From JACQAI01 sp035507915 (GTDB lineage Bacteria; Pseudomonadota; Alphaproteobacteria; Elsterales; Elsteraceae), in contig DATJNS010000479.1 of the NCBI GenBank assembly GCA_035507915.1, positions 1 through 31,914 on the forward strand: a stretch of DNA of 31,914 nucleotides. Direction: 5' to 3'. Below the pieces are notes generated by a model that worked only from the letters and a program-made list of their open reading frames with translations, was not told where the DNA came from and did not search any database. This document shows positions 1-9,600 of the stretch, one piece after another. The translations under genes were made by a program, and so were the position numbers. Numbering within the stretch: position 1 is the stretch's first letter; the number at the start of each line of letters is the position of its first letter.

Positions 1-2
1 AG

Positions 3-185
3 AGCCTGGCGTCGGCCGAGACCCGCCAGCTGGTGCAGCGCGTGCTGACCAATTTCTGGATCTATCAATTGCGGCTCGGTCAGCCGACCGACAGCCTGGA
101 CCAGGTTGCCGAGGGCGAGATGCCGGTCTATACCGGTATCCGCTTGGGCGACACGGCACTGGCTGAGCGCAATGGCGGGAATTGA
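3..185 (+). CDS. C-terminal fragment of an unrecognised protein
   Basis: An open frame enters from the left edge and ends at TGA 183-185, giving about 60 residues. The visible tail is soluble and mixed in composition, with segments such as TRQLVQRVLTNFWIYQLRL and GEMPVYTGIRLGD. I do not recognise the family, and most of the protein lies outside the window. Its stop lies 14 bases inside moaB, so the two genes are probably translationally coupled in one operon. The frame could in principle be chance, but the overlap with a downstream ATG is what one expects at a real gene end. Confidence 0.55.
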   Translation, partial: SLASAETRQLVQRVLTNFWIYQLRLGQPTDSLDQVAEGEMPVYTGIRLGDTALAERNGGN

Positions 186-720
186 CGAAACCAGGCGGTT
201 CCTTGCGGTCAACATCGCGGTCCTGACCGTCTCCGACAGCCGCGATCTCGCCACCGACAAATCCGGCGCCACCCTGGTCGAGCGCATCGAGGGCGGCGGC
301 CATCGCGCGGTGCGGCGCGCCATCGTCAAGGATGACCGGGACGCGATCGTGGCGCAGCTGCGCGCCTGGATCGCCGACCCCGAGATCGACGTCGTGCTCG
401 CCACCGGCGGCACCGGCGTAACCGGCCGCGACGTCACGCCCGAAGCCTTCCACGCGGTCTACGAGAAGGAGATCACCGGCTTCGGCGAGCTGTTCCGCTG
501 GCTCAGCTACCAGAAGATCGGCACCTCGACGATCCAGAGCCGCGCCACCGGCGGCGTCGCCGGCCGCACCTATCTGTTCGCGCTGCCGGGCTCGCCCGGC
601 GCCTGCCGCGACGCGTGGGACGACATCCTGGTCCACCAGCTCGACAGCCGCTTCCGGCCGTGCAACCTGGTCGAGCTGATGCCGCGCCTGCAGGAGCACC
701 TGAAGGCGCCGGCGGCTTGA
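172..720 (+). CDS. moaB: Molybdenum cofactor biosynthesis protein MoaB
   Basis: A 182-residue protein of the MoaB/MogA family, which binds molybdopterin and adenylylates it during molybdenum cofactor synthesis in the cytoplasm. The substrate-binding loop is plain: TGGTG at residues 78-82 within TGGTGVTGRD, followed by GFGELFR near 103-109, a GTSTIQSRATGG segment near 117-128 and ALPGSPGAC near 137-145. Length is normal for MoaB. I chose ATG 172 because the frame upstream lacks family similarity, and a TTG at 106 would add an unrelated 22-residue extension. The gene overlaps the preceding gene by 14 bases, and its TGA overlaps the next gene's TTG. No other molybdenum cofactor gene is in the window. 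Confidence 0.93.
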   Translation: MAGIDETRRFLAVNIAVLTVSDSRDLATDKSGATLVERIEGGGHRAVRRAIVKDDRDAIVAQLRAWIADPEIDVVLATGGTGVTGRDVTPEAFHAVYEKEITGFGELFRWLSYQKIGTSTIQSRATGGVAGRTYLFALPGSPGACRDAWDDILVHQLDSRFRPCNLVELMPRLQEHLKAPAA

Positions 721-1790
721 CGCTCTACGACCGGGCAGCACTCGCCCGGGCGCTCGCGCAGGTTCCCGGCTTCGCGCCGCTCACCGCCGACGATCTCGAG
801 GAGCTCGATGCCGATGGCATCGCGCATGCCCACGTGCGCGTGCGCGGCCACGCGCGGCTGGTGCGCGTCCCGCGCTTCAGCCAGGTCGCGAGCGATGCGC
901 GCGCGCATCTCGAATACCAGGCGGCCTGCTTCCGGCGCGCCGTGGCGTCGGGCGCGACGCCGCGCCTGATCGGCGTGCTCGCGCCGGGCGACGGCCTGCC
1001 GATGGGCGGCCTGGTGGTCGAGGAGATCCTCGGGCGCGTGCCGCGCCTGCCCGACGATCTGCCGGCGCTCGCCGAGGCGCTGGCGCGGCTGCACGCGCTC
1101 GCCGTGCCGCCGCCCGGCGCGCGGCCGCCGCTGCTCGATCACGCCGACGACCCGCTCGCCGGCGCGCGCGCGCATCTCGCGCGCCAGGCGGCGCTGCTCG
1201 ACGATGACGACGCGGTCGCGCCGGTGCTGGCGCCGGCGAGCCGCGCGATCCTGCGCGAGGAGCTGGCCGCGCTCGCGCCGCGGCTCGATGCGCTCGCCGG
1301 CGCGCCGCAACCGGCAAGCCTGATCGCCTTCGACTGTCATCCCGGCAATTTCCTGATCGAGGCGTCGGGCCGCGCGGTGCTGGTCGATCTCGAGCGCGTG
1401 CAGTACGGCGCGCCGGCGAGCGATCTCGCGCATGCGAGCCTGCCGAGCTCGACCCTGTGGGATCGGCGCATCGACGTGGCGCTGACGCGCCGCGAGCTGG
1501 CGCGCTTCTATCGGCTGTACCGCCGGCGGCTCGACGCCGCGGCGGCCGCCCGCCTGGCGCCGTGGCTCGCACCCTATCGCCGGCTGATCTTCCTGCGCAG
1601 CACGACCTGGTTCGTGCGCTTCCTGGTCGAGACGCGCGCCGGGCGCTGGTCGGCCGGCTCGCTCGACCCGGCGTTCCTGGCCGAGGTCGCGCGCCGCATC
1701 GGCGGCCTGCTCGAGCCGGCACGCCTCGAGGCGATGCGCGCCGAATGGCGCGCTGCCGATCCGTTCGATCCCGCGGCCGCGTTCGCCTGA
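717..1790 (+). CDS. Phosphotransferase (APH/choline-kinase fold) family protein
   Basis: About 357 residues with a protein-kinase-like aminoglycoside/choline phosphotransferase fold. The catalytic loop reads IAFDCHPGNFL, with D206, H208 and N211, followed by the metal-binding VDLERVQYGAPASDLAH segment (D224). The family's usual HxD is altered: the position of its first His is Ala204. The substrate is unknown; related proteins phosphorylate small metabolites or sugars as well as drugs, so a resistance role should not be assumed. The most economical start is TTG 717, which forms a TTGA overlap with moaB's stop. An upstream start would place 34 unrelated residues inside moaB. The gene is convergent with the efflux lipoprotein gene; only 3 bases separate their stop codons. 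Confidence 0.8.
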   Translation: MTLYDRAALARALAQVPGFAPLTADDLEELDADGIAHAHVRVRGHARLVRVPRFSQVASDARAHLEYQAACFRRAVASGATPRLIGVLAPGDGLPMGGLVVEEILGRVPRLPDDLPALAEALARLHALAVPPPGARPPLLDHADDPLAGARAHLARQAALLDDDDAVAPVLAPASRAILREELAALAPRLDALAGAPQPASLIAFDCHPGNFLIEASGRAVLVDLERVQYGAPASDLAHASLPSSTLWDRRIDVALTRRELARFYRLYRRRLDAAAAARLAPWLAPYRRLIFLRSTTWFVRFLVETRAGRWSAGSLDPAFLAEVARRIGGLLEPARLEAMRAEWRAADPFDPAAAFA

Positions 1791-1793
1791 GGC

Positions 1794-3401
1794 CTACGGC
1801 TTCGTCGGCGCGGCGGGCGTGGCGGACGGCGTCGGAGCGGCGGGCGCCGGCGCGGCCGGCTCGGCGCCGATCGGTATCGGCAGGAGCATGCGGGGATCGA
1901 GCACGTCGATCTTGTCGCGGCCGGGTAGCTGCTTGACGTCCCAGTCGCCGCCGAGCGCCTGCAGCAGCGCGACGCTGGCGACCAGGCTGGCCTCGCGCGC
2001 GGTCAGCAGGGTCACGGCGTCGCTGAGCGCGGCGGTCTGCGCCACCACGACGCTGGTGTAGGGCACGGTGCCGGCGCGGTACTGGTTGAAGATCAGGCGC
2101 TCGGCCTCGCTCGCCGCCTTGTAGGCCTCGCCCTGCACCGTGATCTGCTGCGCCAGCACGCCGAGCGCGGCGAGCTCGTCCTCGACCTGCTGAAAGCTCG
2201 TCAGCACGGTCTGCCGATAGTTCGCCACCGACTGGTCGTAGAGCGCGCGCGCCTCTTGGAGCTGAGCGTTGCGCGTGCCGCCCTCGAACAGGGTCTCGGC
2301 GAGCGACGGGCCGACCGACCAGAACTGGTTGGGCGCCTCGAACAGCCGGTTCAGCACCGAGCCCGAATAGCCGACCGAGGCCGACAGCGACAGGCTGGGG
2401 AAGAACGCCGCGGTCGCGACGCCGATCTGGGCGTTGGCCGCGGCCATCTGACGTTCGGCGGCGGCGATGTCGGGGCGCCGCTCGAGCAGGGTCGACGGCA
2501 CGCTGTCGGGAACCGGCGGCGTCACGATGTCGAACGGCTCGGGATCGATCGACAACGACGCGGGCGGCAGGCCGACCAGGACCGCGATCGCGTGCTCGAG
2601 TTGCGCGCGTTGCTCGCCGGTATTGATCGCCTGGGCCTGGGTGCTCTTGAGCTGGGCCTCGGCCTGCGCGACGTCGGAGCGTGCGGCGACGCCGCTGGCA
2701 TATTGGTTCTGCACGATCTGCAGCGAGCGCGCATAGGCCGCGGCCGAATTGTCGAGCAGGCGTTTCAGCTCGTCCTGCACCCGGAGCTCGAAATACGCGG
2801 TGGCGAGCGCGCCCTGCGCCGACAGGCGCGCCGCCGCCAGATTGGCGGCGCTCGCCTGGGCGCTCGCGACGTCGCCCTCGATCAGCCGGCGCGTCTGTCC
2901 CCAGACGTCGATGTTCCAGCTCAGCGCCGCCGACATCGAATAGAGGCTGCGCACCGCGCTGCCGCCGCCGCTGACGCTGCTGGTCGGCACCGTGGCGGTG
3001 CCGCCCGACGTCGAGCTGATGCCGGCGCTGCCGGCCGTGCTGGTCGTGACGCCCTTGGAGCTGCGCTCGGACGGTGTCGCCGTGATGGTCGGGAACAGTC
3101 CGGCACGCGCCTGCGCGACGACCGCGATGGCGTCCCGGTAGCTGGCCTCGGCCGCCTTCAGGGTCTGGTTGTCGATGTCGATCTGGTGCTCCAGCCCGTC
3201 GAGCAGCGGTTCGTGATAGATCGACCACCAGGCGCCCGGCGACGCCGTGCCCTGGGGCCGGCCGACCTTCCAGATGCCCTGCTCCTTGTAGGCGGCCGGC
3301 GTGGCGACCGGCGGGCGCTCGTAGTCGGGTCCGACCATGCAGCCGTCGAGCGCGGCCAGGCTGCCGAGCGCGCAGGCGATGCCGAGGGTTACGGGCCTCA
3401 T
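1794..3401 (-). CDS. NodT-family outer-membrane efflux lipoprotein (RND channel)
   Basis: A 535-residue outer-membrane channel of the TolC/OprM/NodT type, which docks with the periplasmic adaptor and RND pump to export substrates across both membranes. The N-terminus is a lipoprotein signal with a lipobox-like LDGC and lipidated Cys21. It is followed immediately by MVGPDYERP, the hallmark of NodT-family proteins. Two repeated helical/beta halves typical of outer-membrane efflux proteins follow, and the tail is rich in Pro and Ala. The start ATG at 3401 overlaps the stop of the upstream mdtC-like gene by four bases (ATGA), so it is the last gene of the efflux unit. It is the only outer-membrane component here and may serve both pump sets. 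Confidence 0.92.
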   Translation of the reverse strand: MRPVTLGIACALGSLAALDGCMVGPDYERPPVATPAAYKEQGIWKVGRPQGTASPGAWWSIYHEPLLDGLEHQIDIDNQTLKAAEASYRDAIAVVAQARAGLFPTITATPSERSSKGVTTSTAGSAGISSTSGGTATVPTSSVSGGGSAVRSLYSMSAALSWNIDVWGQTRRLIEGDVASAQASAANLAAARLSAQGALATAYFELRVQDELKRLLDNSAAAYARSLQIVQNQYASGVAARSDVAQAEAQLKSTQAQAINTGEQRAQLEHAIAVLVGLPPASLSIDPEPFDIVTPPVPDSVPSTLLERRPDIAAAERQMAAANAQIGVATAAFFPSLSLSASVGYSGSVLNRLFEAPNQFWSVGPSLAETLFEGGTRNAQLQEARALYDQSVANYRQTVLTSFQQVEDELAALGVLAQQITVQGEAYKAASEAERLIFNQYRAGTVPYTSVVVAQTAALSDAVTLLTAREASLVASVALLQALGGDWDVKQLPGRDKIDVLDPRMLLPIPIGAEPAAPAPAAPTPSATPAAPTKP

Positions 3402-6400
3402 GCGCGCTCGGCCTGCGCTTCGCCGCGTCGCAGACGTCGCACCCACTGTCCGAAGCGGTCGAGGTAGAGATAGAGCACCGGCGTCGTGTAGAGGGTCAGC
3501 ATCTGGCTGACGATCAGGCCGCCGACGATCGAGATGCCGAGCGGCCGGCGCAGCTCGGCGCCGTCGCCCATGCCGAGCGCGAGCGGCAGCGCGCCGAGCA
3601 GCGCCGCCATGGTCGTCATCATGATCGGTCGGAAGCGCTTGAGGCATGCCAGGTAGATCGCCTCGTGCGGCTCGAGCCCCTGGCTGCGCTGCACGTCGAT
3701 CGCGAAGTCGATCATCATGATGGCGTTCTTCTTGACGATGCCGATCAGCAGGATCAGGCCGATCAACGCGATGATCGTGAACTCGATGCGGAACGCCATC
3801 AAGGCGAGCAGCGCGCCGACGCCGGCCGACGGCAAGGTGGACAGAATCGTGAGCGGGTGGATGTAGCTCTCGTAGAGAATGCCGAGGACGATGTAGACGG
3901 CGAGCAGCGCGGTCACGATGAGGATCGGCTGGTTGTCGAGCGACTGCTGAAAGACCTTCGCGGTGCCCTGGAAGCTGCCCTGGATCGTCGCCGGGACGCC
4001 GATGCGGTTCATCGTCTCATGGATCGCGTTGACGGCATCGCCGAGCGTGCCGCCGACCGGCAGGTTGAAGGACAGGGTCGCGGCGACGAAGTGACCCTGG
4101 TGGTTGACCGCGAGCGGCGTGGTGCCGGGGCCGAAATGGCTGAACGCGGCAAGCGGCACCATGGTCTCCGCCGCGGTCGCGACCGCCGAGCCGGTCGATG
4201 TGCTGCCGTGGGTCGTGTTGGCGAGACTGTTGGCGGCCTGGTTGCGCGCCGAGTCGTTGGCGACCGTGGCCGCGCTGCTGGCGGCGCTGCTCATGGTGGT
4301 CGGCGTCAACGTCGTCGTACCGGCGACCGCGTTGGTCGACTGGGTCCCGTTGACGGTGCCCGCCGTGCTGACCCAGATCTGCTTCAGCATCGCGGGGTCC
4401 TGCCAGAAGCGCGGCGCAACCTCCATGACGACATGGTACTGGTTGAGCGGATTGTAGATCGTCGAGACCTGGCGCTGCCCGAACGCGTCATAGAGCGTGT
4501 TGTCGATCTGGCTCGCCGTGATGCCGAGCCGACCCGCGGTCTCGCGGTCGATGACCAGGTCGGTCTCGAGGCCCTTCTCCTCGAGGTCGGAGTTGACGTC
4601 GGTGACCTGCGGCACGCTTTGCAGCGCGGTGGCGATCTTCGGGGTCCAGGTGCGCAGGTCCTCGAGATGGTCGCTTTGCAGGGTGTACTGGTAGAGCGCG
4701 TTGCTCTGGCGCCCGCCGACCCGGATGTCCTGCACCGGAATGAAGAACAGGGTGGCGCCCGGCACGTTCGCGAGGTTGGTGCGCAGACGGGCCACCACCT
4801 GGTCGGCCGAGGCCTTGCGCTGCGACAGCGGCTTGAGCGACGCGAACACGAACCCGGAGTTGGTGCGCGAGCCGCCGGTGAAGCCCACGACGGTGTCGAT
4901 CGCGGGATCCGCCTTCACGCGCTTGACGAACTCGACGAGCTTCTGGCGCATCAGCTGGAACGAGATGCTCTGGTCGGCCTGGATGCCGCCGATCAGCCGG
5001 CCGGTGTCCTGCGAGGGGAAGAAGCCCTTGGGGATCGCCCAGAACAGGTAGCCGTTGAAGCACACGGTCGCGAACAGGATCAGCATCATGAGCCGGCGAT
5101 GCGCCAGCGCCCAGCCGAGCGTGCGCTGGTAGACGTCGAGTCCGGTGTCGAAGGCGCGCTCGCTCCAGCGGAACACGAGCGACGGCCGATGGTCGGGCCG
5201 ATGGCGCAGCAGGCGCGAGCACATCATCGGGGTCGTGGTCAGCGAGACGACCAGCGACACCAGGACCGCGACCGAGAGGACGACGGCGAACTCGCGGAAC
5301 AGCCGGCCGACGATGCCGGCCATCATCAGGATCGGGATGAAGACCGCGATCAGGGACAGGCTCATCGACACGACGGTGAAACCGACCTCGCGCGCGCCGA
5401 GCAGCGCGGCCTCGACGCGCGGCATGCCGTCCTCGATGTGGCGCGTGATGTTCTCGAGCACGACGATGGCGTCGTCGACGACGAAGCCGGTGGCGATCGT
5501 CAACGCCATCAGCGACAGGTTGTCGAGGCTGTAGCCGAACAGATACATCACGCCGAACGTGCCGATCAGCGACACCGGCACGGCGACCACCGGGATCACG
5601 GCGGCCCGCGCGTTGCGCAGGAACAGGAACACGACCATGATCACGAGCCCCGTCGCGATCAGGAGCGTGCGCTGCACCTCGTTGATCGACGCCCGGATCG
5701 TCTGGCTGCGGTCCATCGCGACCGACATGTCGATGTCGGTCGGGATCGACGCCCTGAGATCGGGCAGCATCGCGGTGATGTGGTCGATCACGTCGATGAT
5801 GTTGGCGCCCGGCTGATTGTAGATGATGACCAGCACCGCGGGCTCGCCGTTGGCGAGGCCCATGTTGCGCAGGTCCTCGACCGAGTTCTCGACCGAGGCG
5901 ATGTCGGAGACGCGCACCGCCGCGCCGTTGCGATAGGCGATGATCAGGTTGCGGTACTGGTCGGCTTCGCGCGCCTGATCGTTGGTGTAGACCTGGAAAC
6001 GCCGGCTGCCGACCTCGATCGCGCCTTTCGGCGCGTTGGCGTTGGCGGCCGCCAGCGCGGCGCGCACGTCCTCGAGCCCGATGCCGTACTTGAACAGCGC
6101 CTGCGGATCGATCTCGACGCGCACCGCGGGCAGCGCGCTGCCGCTCACGTTGACCTGGCCGACGCCGTCGAGCTGGGAGAGCTTCTGCTGCAGCACGGTG
6201 GCGGCCGAGTCGTAGAGCTGACCCCGGGTGAGCGTCTTGGAGGTCAGCGCCAGGATCATGATCGGCGCGGCCGCCGGGTTGACCTTGCGGTAGGTCGGGT
6301 TGGCGCGCAGGCTGACGGGCAGGTCGACCCGTGCGGCGTTGATCGCCGCCTGGACGTCGCGCGCCGCGCCGTCGATGTCGCGCGACAGGCCGAACTGCAG

Positions 6401-6676
6401 GGTGATGCGCGCCTGGCCGACCGTGCTCTGCGAGGTCATCTCGCTCACGTCGGCGATCTGGCCGAGATGGCGCTCGAGCGGGGTCGCGACGCTGGTCGCC
6501 ACGGTCTCGGGGCTGGCGCCCGGCAGGGTCGCCATCACCGAGATGGTCGGGAATTCGACCTGGGGCAGCGGCGCGACCGGCAGCAGCCGGTAGCCCATCA
6601 TGCCGGCGAGCGCCACGCCGAGGGTGAGCAGCGTGGTGGCGACCGGCCGCCGGATGAACGGCTCCGAGAGGCTCAC
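3398..6676 (-). CDS. mdtC: RND multidrug efflux permease, MdtC-like
   Basis: A 1092-residue inner-membrane proton/drug antiporter of the HAE1 RND family. The N-terminus (FIRRPVATTLLTLGVALAG, then LPVAPLPQVEFPTI) and the DRSQTIRASINEVQ and FLFLRNARAAVIP segments follow the MdtC pattern closely. The proton-relay aspartate pair lies in GFVVDDAIVVLEN near residue 400. In MdtABC systems MdtB and MdtC form a mixed trimer, and an MdtB-like gene lies directly upstream. The start is GTG 6676, 16 bases after that gene's stop; no in-frame ATG gives a better fit. The protein is longer than typical MdtC because of a low-complexity Ser/Thr/Ala-rich stretch at about residues 770-837, described separately. 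Confidence 0.94.
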   Translation of the reverse strand: MSLSEPFIRRPVATTLLTLGVALAGMMGYRLLPVAPLPQVEFPTISVMATLPGASPETVATSVATPLERHLGQIADVSEMTSQSTVGQARITLQFGLSRDIDGAARDVQAAINAARVDLPVSLRANPTYRKVNPAAAPIMILALTSKTLTRGQLYDSAATVLQQKLSQLDGVGQVNVSGSALPAVRVEIDPQALFKYGIGLEDVRAALAAANANAPKGAIEVGSRRFQVYTNDQAREADQYRNLIIAYRNGAAVRVSDIASVENSVEDLRNMGLANGEPAVLVIIYNQPGANIIDVIDHITAMLPDLRASIPTDIDMSVAMDRSQTIRASINEVQRTLLIATGLVIMVVFLFLRNARAAVIPVVAVPVSLIGTFGVMYLFGYSLDNLSLMALTIATGFVVDDAIVVLENITRHIEDGMPRVEAALLGAREVGFTVVSMSLSLIAVFIPILMMAGIVGRLFREFAVVLSVAVLVSLVVSLTTTPMMCSRLLRHRPDHRPSLVFRWSERAFDTGLDVYQRTLGWALAHRRLMMLILFATVCFNGYLFWAIPKGFFPSQDTGRLIGGIQADQSISFQLMRQKLVEFVKRVKADPAIDTVVGFTGGSRTNSGFVFASLKPLSQRKASADQVVARLRTNLANVPGATLFFIPVQDIRVGGRQSNALYQYTLQSDHLEDLRTWTPKIATALQSVPQVTDVNSDLEEKGLETDLVIDRETAGRLGITASQIDNTLYDAFGQRQVSTIYNPLNQYHVVMEVAPRFWQDPAMLKQIWVSTAGTVNGTQSTNAVAGTTTLTPTTMSSAASSAATVANDSARNQAANSLANTTHGSTSTGSAVATAAETMVPLAAFSHFGPGTTPLAVNHQGHFVAATLSFNLPVGGTLGDAVNAIHETMNRIGVPATIQGSFQGTAKVFQQSLDNQPILIVTALLAVYIVLGILYESYIHPLTILSTLPSAGVGALLALMAFRIEFTIIALIGLILLIGIVKKNAIMMIDFAIDVQRSQGLEPHEAIYLACLKRFRPIMMTTMAALLGALPLALGMGDGAELRRPLGISIVGGLIVSQMLTLYTTPVLYLYLDRFGQWVRRLRRGEAQAERA

Positions 6677-6692
6677 GGCATCGCGCTCGCGC

Positions 6693-9600
6693 TCACGGGG
6701 CGAGGTCCTCGGCCGGACGCTCGGCGGTGCCGCGGCCGCGCAGGCGGCGGGCGAGCCCGTCGAAGCCGAGATAGATCACCGGCGTCGTGAACAGGGTCAG
6801 GAGCTGGCTGACGATCAGGCCGCCGACGATCGTGATGCCGAGCGGGTGACGCAGCTCCGAGCCGGTGCCGGTGCCGATCATCAAGGGCAACGCGCCCAGC
6901 AGCGCCGACATGGTGGTCATCAGGATCGGTCGGAAGCGCAACAGGCACGCCTGGTGGATCGCCTCGCGCGGCGACTTGCCCTCGTGCCGCTCGGCGTCGA
7001 GCGCGAAGTCGATCATCATGATGGCGTTCTTCTTGACGATGCCGATCAGCAGCACGATGCCGATGATCGCGATCACGTCGAGCTCGCTGCCCACCAGCAT
7101 GAGGGCGAGCAGGGCGCCGACGCCGGCCGACGGCAGCGTCGACAGGATGGTGATCGGGTGGATGTAGCTCTCGTAGAGCACGCCCAGCACGATGTACATC
7201 GTCACGATCGCGGCCAGGATCAGGAAGAGCTCGTTGGCGAGCGAGCTCTGGAACGCCAGCGCCGAGCCCTGGAAGCTGGTCATCAGGCTGCGCGGCACGC
7301 CGATCGCCTGTTGCGCCGCGCGGATCGCGTCGACCGCGGCGCCGAGCGAGGCATCGGGCGCCAGATTGAACGAGATCGTCACCGCCGGGAACTGCCCGAG
7401 GTGGCTGATCTGCAGCGGCGCCGCCATCTCCTTGACCTTGGCGATCGACATCAGGCGGACCTGGCCGCCGTTCGCCGACGGCAGGTAGAGCGAGTCGAGC
7501 GTCTGCGACGCCGCGTCGGCCTGCAGGATCACGCGATACTGGCTCGCCTGGGTGAAGATGGTCGAGATGATGCGCTGGCCGAACGCGTCGTAGAGCGCGT
7601 TGTCGACGGTCGCCAGCGTGATGCCGAAGCGGCCGGCGGTGTCGCGGTCGACCTCGACATAGGTCGACAGCCCCTGGTCCTGCGAAGTCGTCGCGACGTC
7701 CTCGATCTCGGGCAGCTGGTTCAGGCGGTCGAGCAGCTTGGGGATCCAGGTGGCGAGCTCGTCGGGGTTGGCGTCCTCGACGACGAACTGGTACTGCGTG
7801 CGGCTGACCGAGGTGTCGATCGTCAGGTCCTGCACCGGCTGCATGTAGAGCGTGACGCCCGGGATGTCGGCGACCTCGCGCTCGATCCGGCGGATCACGT
7901 CGCTGACGTTGGTGCTGCGCTCGTCGCGCGGCTTGAGGTTGATCAGGAAGCGCCCGCTGTTCAGCGTCATGTTGGTGCCGTCGACGCCGATGAACGACGA
8001 CAGGCTGACGACGTCGGGGTCCTTCAGGATGATCTGGGCGAGCGCCTGCTGGCGCTCCGCCATCGCGGCGTAGGATACGGTCTGCGGCGCCTCGGAGACG
8101 CCCTGGATCAGTCCGGTGTCCTGCACCGGAAAGAAGCCCTTGGGGATCTCGATGTAGAGGAAGACGGTGAGGCCGAGGGTGGCCACGGCGACGATCAGGG
8201 TCGGCGCCTGGTGGTCGAGCACCCAGTCGAGACAGCGGCCGTAGCCGGCGATCACCGCGTCGAACCAGCGCTGGGTCGTGCGCGCGAACGAGCCCTGCTC
8301 GCGCTCGTGGCGGTGGCGCAGCAGCTTGGCGCACATCATCGGCACCAGGGTCAAGGCGACCACGGCCGATATCAGGATCGTCACCGCGAGCGTGATGGCG
8401 AATTCGCGGAACAGGCGCCCGACGACGTCGCCCATGAACAGCAGCGGGATCAAGACCGCGATCAGCGAGACGGTCAGCGACACGATGGTGAAGCCGATCT
8501 GCTCGGCGCCCTTGAGCGCGGCCTGCAGCGGCGGCTCGCCCTGCTCGACGTAGCGCGCGATGTTCTCGATCATGACGATGGCGTCGTCGACCACGAAGCC
8601 GGTCGCGATGGTCAACGCCATCAGCGACAGGTTGTTGAGGCTGAAGCCGGCGAGATACATGACCGCGAACGTGCCGACGATCGACAGCGGCACCGATAGG
8701 CTCGGAATGATCGTGGCCGAGACGTCGCGCAGGAAGACGAAGATCACCAGCACGACCAGGACGACCGCGAGCATGAGCTCGAACTCGACGTCGTGCACCG
8801 AGGCGCGGATCGTCGTGGTGCGATCGGTCAGGACGTGGACGTCGATGGATGCCGGCATCGCGGTCTCGAGCGCGGGCAGCAGCTGCGTGATGGTGTCGAC
8901 CACGGCGATGACGTTGGCGCCGGGCTGCCGCTGGACGTTGAGGATCACCGACGGCTCGGTGTTCATCCAGGCGCCGAGCTTGGTGTTCTCCGAGCTGTCG
9001 ACCAGCTCGGAGACGTCCGACAGGCGGACCGGCGAGCCGTTGTGGTAGGCGACGACGATGTCGCGATACTCGGCGGCGGTCTTCAGCTGGTCGTTGGCGT
9101 TGATCGTCGAGGCGCGCGTCGGGCCGTCGAAATTGCCTTTGGGCGTGTTGACGTTGGCGTTGTTGATGGTGGTCCGCAGGTCGTCGATGTTGAGGCCGTA
9201 GGCGGCGAGCGCGCGCGCGTTGGCGAGGATGCGCACCGCCGGGCGTTGGCCGCCGCTGATGCTGACCAGCCCGACCCCGGGCAGCTGCGAGATCTTCTGG
9301 GCCAGCCGCTGGTCGGCCATGTCCTCGACCTGCGGCAGCGGCAGCGTCTTCGAGCTCACCGCCAGGGTCAGGATCGGCGCGTCGGCGGGATTGACCTTGG
9401 CGTAGATCGGCGGCGCCGGCAGGTCGGACGGCAGCAGGTTGCCGGCGGCGTTGATCGCCGCCTGCACTTCCTGCTCGGCGATGTCGAGCGTCAGGTTGAG
9501 GTCGAACTGGAGCGTGATGACCGAGGCGCCGGCCGAGCTCGACGACGCCATCTGGTTCAGCCCCGGCATCTGGCCGAGCTGGCGCTCGAGGGGCGCGGTG

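Noticed and set aside
3665..6790. A 1041-codon open frame on the plus strand opposite the MdtC-like gene
   Set aside because: It is the antisense shadow of a clearly conserved pump gene in GC-rich DNA. Its product is an Arg/Asp/His/Gln-rich string with no fold or domain.
6600..8699. A 699-codon plus-strand frame across the MdtC/MdtB junction
   Set aside because: It is a shadow of the two pump genes with low-complexity Arg/Asp/Gln content.
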